A stretch of DNA of 48,559 nt, taken from assembly GCA_012064415.1 (NCBI GenBank), contig SSNU01000192.1:1-48559 (forward strand), read 5' to 3'. This DNA is from Gyrodactylus bullatarudis. Taxonomy: Eukaryota > Platyhelminthes > Monogenea > Gyrodactylidea > Gyrodactylidae. Both the position numbers and the translations under genes were made by a program. Of this stretch, positions 43,901 through 48,559 are shown piece after piece. The notes beneath the pieces are model-generated. The model saw nothing but the letters and a program-made list of their open reading frames with translations. It did not search any database and had not been told where the DNA came from. Numbering within the stretch: position 1 is the stretch's first letter; each line of letters begins with the position of its first letter.

Positions 43901-44217
43901 GACCATGGCTGAGAATTCTAATATTGACCTAAGTTTTAATTAATTTTATCATATAACAAAATTTTTCTTTGCCGTTTCCACATACAAATACTCTAGCATT
44001 CATTTACTTTTTGATTCTGACTAGAACTGATTCAACCATTGAGATACCCACAACACTGATTGGTTGGGAATTACACCAATGATGTAAGAGTTCGAGAGTT
44101 AAAAAACCCTCATGGGAATGTATTTTATATTTGTACGAAAATATTGTCGAACCTTATCAAGAATATTATTGCTAGATTCTAAACTCATCTTGAAGGTTAG
44201 ATAACAACAAGCGTAAA

Positions 44218-44262
44218 TTTGAGTGATAAACGTTGTATTTCGCCGGGTCTCTTCAGACTCTA
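44218..44262 (-). ncRNA. Hammerhead motif (family D, best-preserved copy)
   Basis: The minus strand reads GAGT-CTGAAGA-GACCCGGC-GAAA-TACAACGTTTATC-ACTC. Core CTGAAGA (44256-44250) and GAAA (44241-44238) are intact. GAGT/ACTC forms stem I, and ATA/TAT closes a looped stem III. It is homologous to the decayed motifs at 4214-4253 and 5107-5145. Confidence 0.5.
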
Positions 44263-44269
44263 CCCCGGT

Positions 44270-45059
44270 TAACATATAAATACTATTACAATGCTCTATT
44301 GGGACCTTCCATTGATTCATTTTGGCTTCGCAACTTCTTTCAGAAGGGTGGAGAGCTTGCTGTGAAATTCATCTCTTTATCTGCTAATTACTTTTGCCTT
44401 TTGAAAAAGTTGTTAATTTGTAACTGCCCACTGTACCTTTTTCGTTTACTTTTGGTTGTTGAACGGTTGTATTTTTTATTTTTGAACAAGCTTGAGTGGA
44501 ATAATTAAGTTGTTTACAATCTTGGTAAAAAATTTAATGGGAGTGTTTTTTTCATTTTTGTACAAGCCTGAATAAAGAATGTTTATAATCTTATTAAAAA
44601 TAACTGATTCATTTGTTTTATAAATCAAGTTTCATCAATATGATTAAACCCATGAGAATTCAGAAATGAAAATTGATAAAAATTCTAACTTGGAAAAAGC
44701 TTAATAAGATCAAAAATACTAATCCTACGCTAATCTAAAGGGTACCATTCAAAAGAAAATTAAATTTGACATTTTAAATACTTTTTAAAATTTCAAATTT
44801 TATTAAATCTACACGTCAAAAAAAGAAGAAAACACTCAAAAAATATGTATTTTTAAAGGATTTTTCAATTTTTTCTAGCTTGACGCGCGTTTTAAAAAGC
44901 TTTGCGAGAGTGCTAAATTCGCGTATTACCCATCAATTAACGCGAAATTTTACGCTCTTTTTAATGGGAATAAAATCAATTTCGAATTCCCATGTTTTCA
45001 TACCAATAATATCAATTAAAATCATTGATACACTCAAAATTAGCAATATTTGGTTTTTT
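44270..45059. other. No recognised gene
   Basis: Open frames (for example 44233-44508 plus, 44099-44320 minus) show no family signature. Confidence 0.4.
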
Positions 45060-45175
45060 GGCCATAATGGCCAAAATATTAACGCTAGGGAAATTCTGAA
45101 AGCAGATCTGAAATCAGCACAAAATTTTATTTCAAACCTGATCAAGTTCGTACGACTCCACCCCACCCGTGTTAT
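45060..45175 (+). repeat. Dispersed repeat, partner of 40140-40250
   Basis: CCAAAATATTAACGCTAGG ... AACCTGATCAAG. Inverted relative to the other copy; directly precedes PLE terminal repeat sequence. Confidence 0.5.
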
Positions 45176-45232
45176 TTTTAAATTATTATCTTGAATGAAC
45201 TTTATCTTTTAATTTTTATCATTTTTAAAGCA

Positions 45233-45271
45233 ATGTCACTGATGATGCTCTGAGAAATGCGCATATGGTTT
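45233..45271 (+). ncRNA. Hammerhead ribozyme motif (family A)
   Basis: CTGATGA 45239-45245, GAAA 45254-45257, ATGCGCAT stem III (45257-45264), H17 = A, stem I GTCA/TGGT with wobble pairs. Stem II TGCTCTGA is weaker than in other copies. Confidence 0.65.
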
Positions 45272-45859
45272 TTTATAAGAATGTAATTTTACTGAGTTCT
45301 CTCCATTCCCAAGGAAACACAATAAATAATAAACCCGAAATAGTTCATCATTATAACATGACAAAAGGTGGAGTCGACAATGAAGATAAAATGCTTGCAA
45401 GTTTTAGTTGTCAAAGAAAAACAAATCGATGGCCCATGGTTATTTTCAGTAATATTCAGTAATACATTTCAGCACTCAGTGCTTATATTGTTCTAAAAGG
45501 TATAGATCTAAATTATGGCCAGGGCACTCGCTGTCAGAGAAGGTTCTTTCTCAGAAATCTTGCCGAGAAGATTATTTCTCAATCAAAAATAACTATAGAA
45601 TTTCCTAAGAGCCATTAAAGAAGCGCCAGAAAATCGTAGAACCAACTGCTATGAGATGTTCACTTTGTCCAAGAGCAAACGATAGGAAAACGACCCGAAC
45701 ATGTACCAAGTGTGATACTCATGTTTGTAAAGACCAATGATATGCAAAAATTGTTGAATATATTTTAAATATTTAGTAAAATATTCTTATTTATTTGATG
45801 GGGTATTTTTTTTACCCCAATGGTAAGATTAGTAAGTTTATTTTTTGGGTACTCTAGGG
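45272..45859 (+). mobile_element. piggyBac element, 5'-truncated, right end intact
   Basis: The right end GGGTACTCTAGGG is followed by TTAA (45860-45863). Transposase remains lie upstream. The left end is deleted. Confidence 0.7.
45300..45740 (+). pseudogene. piggyBac transposase, C-terminal part with zinc finger
   Basis: HHYNMTKGGVDNEDKMLASF and SCQRKTNRWP form the conserved YN..KGGVD..D...RKT.RWP block of piggyBac transposases. It contains the last catalytic Asp region. Frame breaks follow (RRFFLRNLAEKI). The cysteine-rich tail is MRCSLCPRANDRKTTRTCTK then CDTHVCKDQ-stop, a C-terminal zinc-binding domain known from this family. N-terminal and most catalytic parts are missing. Confidence 0.8.
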
Positions 45860-46085
45860 TTAAATATATCTTCTTTTTCGTATAATTACAAATTAAGTGG
45901 ATACTCGGACGTTTTTGACAAACAACGTGAATTACTATTTCATAATAATATGAAATACCCAAGATTTTTCAACCGATCAATAGCCATATCAAAAATTCAC
46001 AATTAGTTGAATTGACAATCAAAAGAACTCAAAACGTGTTCCCATGAACGTATAAATGAAGATAGCCGGCGTGAGTCTCTCACAA

Positions 46086-46525
46086 TACAGTCAATTTCAC
46101 ACATGATGACTCGCGTTAGGTTAAAAGTGTGATGGAAAAGGTCTTTTATACCTCTCTGCCCCAAAAATAATAACTAATGAGAGTGAAGTATGGATTAACC
46201 AATAATATTCAGGCATAATTTTCATTTTTTATTCTCATGATGAAACCGAAATAAACCCGTCATATGATTGCTTCGAGCATCTATCCCCATATGGATGATG
46301 ACGTCATCCAACATTTGTCTTGAATGGGAAAAAATGAATCTAAAACCTTTTACAAAAACCTCGACTTTGAACCTTCATATATCTTAGATGAAATGATATT
46401 TTAGCCTTAAATTTAGGCAATCTTAAGTTTATCTTGACTTTTATATTATGTATATAGAGGTATAAAAGACCTTTGCCATCACACTTTTAACCTAACGCGA
46501 GTCATCATGTTTGAAATTGACTGTA
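46086..46525. mobile_element. MITE with TA duplication and 68-bp terminal repeats
   Basis: TA-CAGTCAATTTCACACATG ... TTTGAAATTGACTG-TA. Arms 46088-46155 and 46456-46523 differ at only about two positions. No coding capacity. TA plus CAGT ends suggest Tc1/mariner or Tigger mobilisation (inference). Confidence 0.85.
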
Positions 46526-46529
46526 CATT

Positions 46530-47035
46530 TTAAGCATAGAGCAGAAGTCATATAAAAAATCTCAAAGAAAAAGTTTTGATTTTATTTATGAATAAAGTTA
46601 AAAATAATTTTCCAGAAGAGAATAAATAAGCGAATATTTGAAAATGGAGGATTAAGTCCTTAGGCTGAATCCAACCAGAGTATCTTAGAGGTGACAGCTC
46701 AAAATCTAAAAGAGCATTCTATATGAGGCACATTGAGAATAATTTTTCTTTAATAAGATTTAGTTGATAAAATACCTCATCTAAACAAAAAAAATTGAAT
46801 CATACATTTGAACATACTATTGAACTTGAACCTTTATACAATAATATAATTTCATACCCTCACCAAAACACAAAGATAATGTGTTTTTTCCGTAATATAT
46901 TATAAATATAGTTCTCCTAATATTATAATTCCAGTCACTTAATTCATTAGTCCTGATTTAGTGGGTTAAGGTAGATAAACAATTATGTGAATTTGACTTA
47001 TGTATTTTGTTTAAGTCAAAAACAATGCGATACAA
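46530..47035. other. No recognised gene
   Basis: AT-rich; possibly the 5' region of the following PLE, but nothing specific seen. Confidence 0.4.
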
Positions 47036-47039
47036 TTTT

Positions 47040-48559
47040 AAATATATAATATCTTCATTAAAATCTAGTGTACTTACTAAGAAACATTTTGAAGCACCTC
47101 AAGAACTAAAATCTAATGAAAACATATTTTTAACAAAACCTGACAAGGGAAAGGGTATAGTAATTATGTATAAGGATGATTATTATAAAGCAGGGTTAGA
47201 TTTTCTTTGGGATGAAAGTAAATTTGAAAATACTGGTAGGGATAGATCTTCATACTATAAAGAAATAGAATCCATGTATAGAAATGCTTAGGAGTTGTTT
47301 GATAGAGATATAATTTCTGGTAGAACTAGGGGTTTTATAGCAAAAAAACATACTAGGATGTGTAGATTATACACTAAACTTCCTAAAAAATGTATGAGAG
47401 TTAAACCGGATGGTAAGGACATTTTTGCTTGATTACTTATGAGTAGAAGTATGAAATTTATATTTTTTCAGAAACCAGGTGACATTTTGCTTAACTATAA
47501 ATGAGTTGTTTTTCATTATTTCTAGCCGAAATTTCAGCATTGGCTTATTCATTTCATGTTCTATCATTATGCCAATTTTTATTCAGTTTGCTTCAGCCAA
47601 AACAAAGTTAATTTTTTTTCGTTCTATCATCATGAAATTAGCACCAATCGACACAGAATAAAAATTTATCTAGTTTCATTAAATTTGAAGCTGAAATATC
47701 ATTTCATCTATGAAGGTTCAAAGTCGAGGTTTTCATAATAAGTTTTAGATTCATTTTTCCCATTCGAGACTAATGTTGGATGACGTCAACATCCAATGGG
47801 GTCTCCTAAGGTAAAAAGTTCTAGAGACCCCCTTTTTCGGCAATCACACATCATGAGATTTGCTTACTCTACTGTACAAACAAGAACCATCCTAAAAAAA
47901 ACCTGTTGAGATGTTCCTGAAATTTTCCCGATTCGGCCGATATTGGACATGTCGTCATGTCCACAACATAATTTAGCTAATTGGTTGATTGGTATATTGA
48001 AACCAATCCATGAACATTATTCTAAATATGTTGTAAAAGATACATTTTCATTTGTTGAAAAAGTTAAGGATTTAAACATAAGTTCAAAAGAGATGATTTC
48101 TTTAGATATTAGTTCTTCATTTCTTAATGTGCCTATAGAAGAAACTTTAACTATCATCAGTTCTTTTATCGATGAACATAACGGTTTTGAAATGCAGAGT
48201 AAGGAAATTACAGACCTTATCAGTATTTGTTATACAAATGTTCCTTTATCTTTTCAAAACAAAGTGTTTGTCCAAAAGGACGGTATAGCTATGGGTTCAC
48301 CTTTAAGTACTCTTTGAGCTGATATCTTTTTAGGTTGGTTAGAACTCAATAAAATGTCTGAAACAATTAATTCTTTCACTGATGTGTACATCAGATATGT
48401 GGACGACACTTTTATTTTGATGAAACCGAATATATCATCAGATGACTTTTTCTTAAAGATGAATTCGTTTCATTCTAATATTAAATTTACTATGGAAAAA
48501 GAATCTAATGATTTTCTGAGTTTCTTAGACGTTAAACTAACTAGAAGAGATGACGGCTC
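47040..48559 (+). pseudogene. PLE family-A ORF, N-terminus through RT, running off the window
   Basis: The N-terminal part (47040-47413) reads LTKKHFEAPQELKSNENIF, LTKPDKGKGIVIMYKDDYY, a TAG stop at YRNA*, then GFIAKKHTRMCRLYTKLPKK. An insertion (about 47415-47940) replaces the KIHK region. The RT resumes ILDMSSCPQHNLANWL, with motif A MISLDISSSFLNVP (Asp kept), motif B QKDGIAMGSPLSTL followed by a TGA stop, motif C YIRYVDDTFIL, and FLSFLDVKLTRRDDG at the edge. The catalytic YVDD is intact; two stops and the insertion disable this copy. The GIY-YIG would lie beyond 48559. Confidence 0.85.
47415..47940. mobile_element. Insertion within the PLE ORF, partly related to the 46.1-kb MITE
   Basis: About 47690-47800 is an inverted match to 46300-46415 (GGATGACGTCA, AATGGGAAAAA, CCTCGACTTTGAACCTTCAT). 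Exact ends and target duplication are not visible. Confidence 0.5.

Larger units (their letters stand above)
42598..43985. repeat. PLE family-C foldback with hammerheads at both ends
   Basis: The left terminal repeat (42598-42905, minus) and right terminal repeat (about 43715-43985, plus) are near-identical inverted copies. Coding pieces meet in between: 43560 down to about 42950 (minus), and 43562-43715 (plus), an inverted copy of about 43365-43530. Both 3' ends point outward. Confidence 0.8.
45195..45955 (+). repeat. PLE family-A terminal repeat split by piggyBac
   Basis: The first part (45195-45271) ends at the hammerhead and GGTTTT. The second part (45864-45955) resumes ATATATCTTC... GTGGATACTCGGACG. 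The break falls exactly where the intact repeat has a TTAA-like site just downstream of the ribozyme. Confidence 0.7.

Noticed and set aside
44880..45194. Overlapping open frames on both strands (about 104 and 77 codons)
   Set aside because: Both cross a dispersed repeat and AT-rich DNA; no recognisable protein motif.

Overview
This is a window of AT-rich (about 70% or more A+T by eye) eukaryotic, almost certainly invertebrate animal DNA. It is essentially a graveyard of transposable elements, and I find no intact host gene. The mix points to a metazoan and, as an inference, to an arthropod or similar invertebrate. It holds Penelope-like retroelements (PLEs) with GIY-YIG endonuclease and hammerhead ribozymes, an APE-type non-LTR LINE, Tc1/mariner, Tigger/pogo, piggyBac and Mutator-like (MULE) DNA transposons. 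It also holds an uncharacterised multi-exon protein family that I associate with arthropods and other invertebrates. No prokaryotic gene layout is present.

Layout. 1-1.8 kb: a broken, spliced Tigger/CENP-B-type transposase gene (minus) with an unfamiliar central domain. A second copy of that domain lies at 14.7-15.8 kb. 2.4-5.5 kb: PLE fragments in both orientations, including a foldback with hammerhead-like motifs at both outer ends. 6.3-10.1 kb: a piggyBac-like element with TTAA target duplications that has swallowed a LINE. 11.25-12.64 kb: a Tc1 element turned into a foldback. 12.9-17.7 kb: a solo PLE terminal repeat, a perfect 119-bp inverted repeat, and a PLE/LINE chimera broken by a MITE. 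18.8-19.15 kb: a Tc1 relic. 20.1-23.9 kb: a three-level nest (Tc1 containing a LINE containing a PLE). 23.9-25.1 kb: a PLE with tandem terminal repeats. 25.1-31.8 kb: mostly anonymous AT-rich DNA with one small inverted-repeat element. 31.8-33.06 kb: a second PLE family. 33.2-34.9 kb: a very young MULE derivative with a 9-bp target duplication, 532-bp inverted repeats and a SWIM zinc-finger gene. 36.2-37.5 kb: outward-facing PLE terminal repeats around an assembly gap. 40.3-42.6 kb: a gene of the uncharacterised invertebrate family split by a Tigger-type element. 42.6-44.0 kb: a third PLE family as a foldback. 45.2-45.96 kb: piggyBac inserted in a PLE terminal repeat. 46.1-46.5 kb: a TA-flanked MITE. 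47.0 kb to the end: the 5' part of a PLE ORF with an insertion, running off the window.

Three themes recur. (1) PLE copies repeatedly occur as 'tail-out' inverted dimers: two 3' ends, each with its own hammerhead motif, face outward and truncated coding pieces meet in the middle. (2) The hammerheads of the main PLE family have a loop-less, self-complementary stem III (ATGCGCAT in most copies, ATGTACAT in the 36-37 kb copy). This fits ribozymes that act as dimers, and the palindrome is kept while its sequence changes. (3) Several DNA transposons have become foldbacks by copying one end over the other. Elements cooperate only in the sense of nesting, so the nests give relative insertion ages: Tc1 before LINE before PLE at 20-24 kb; LINE before MITE at 17 kb; PLE before piggyBac at 45 kb; host-type gene before Tigger at 41 kb.
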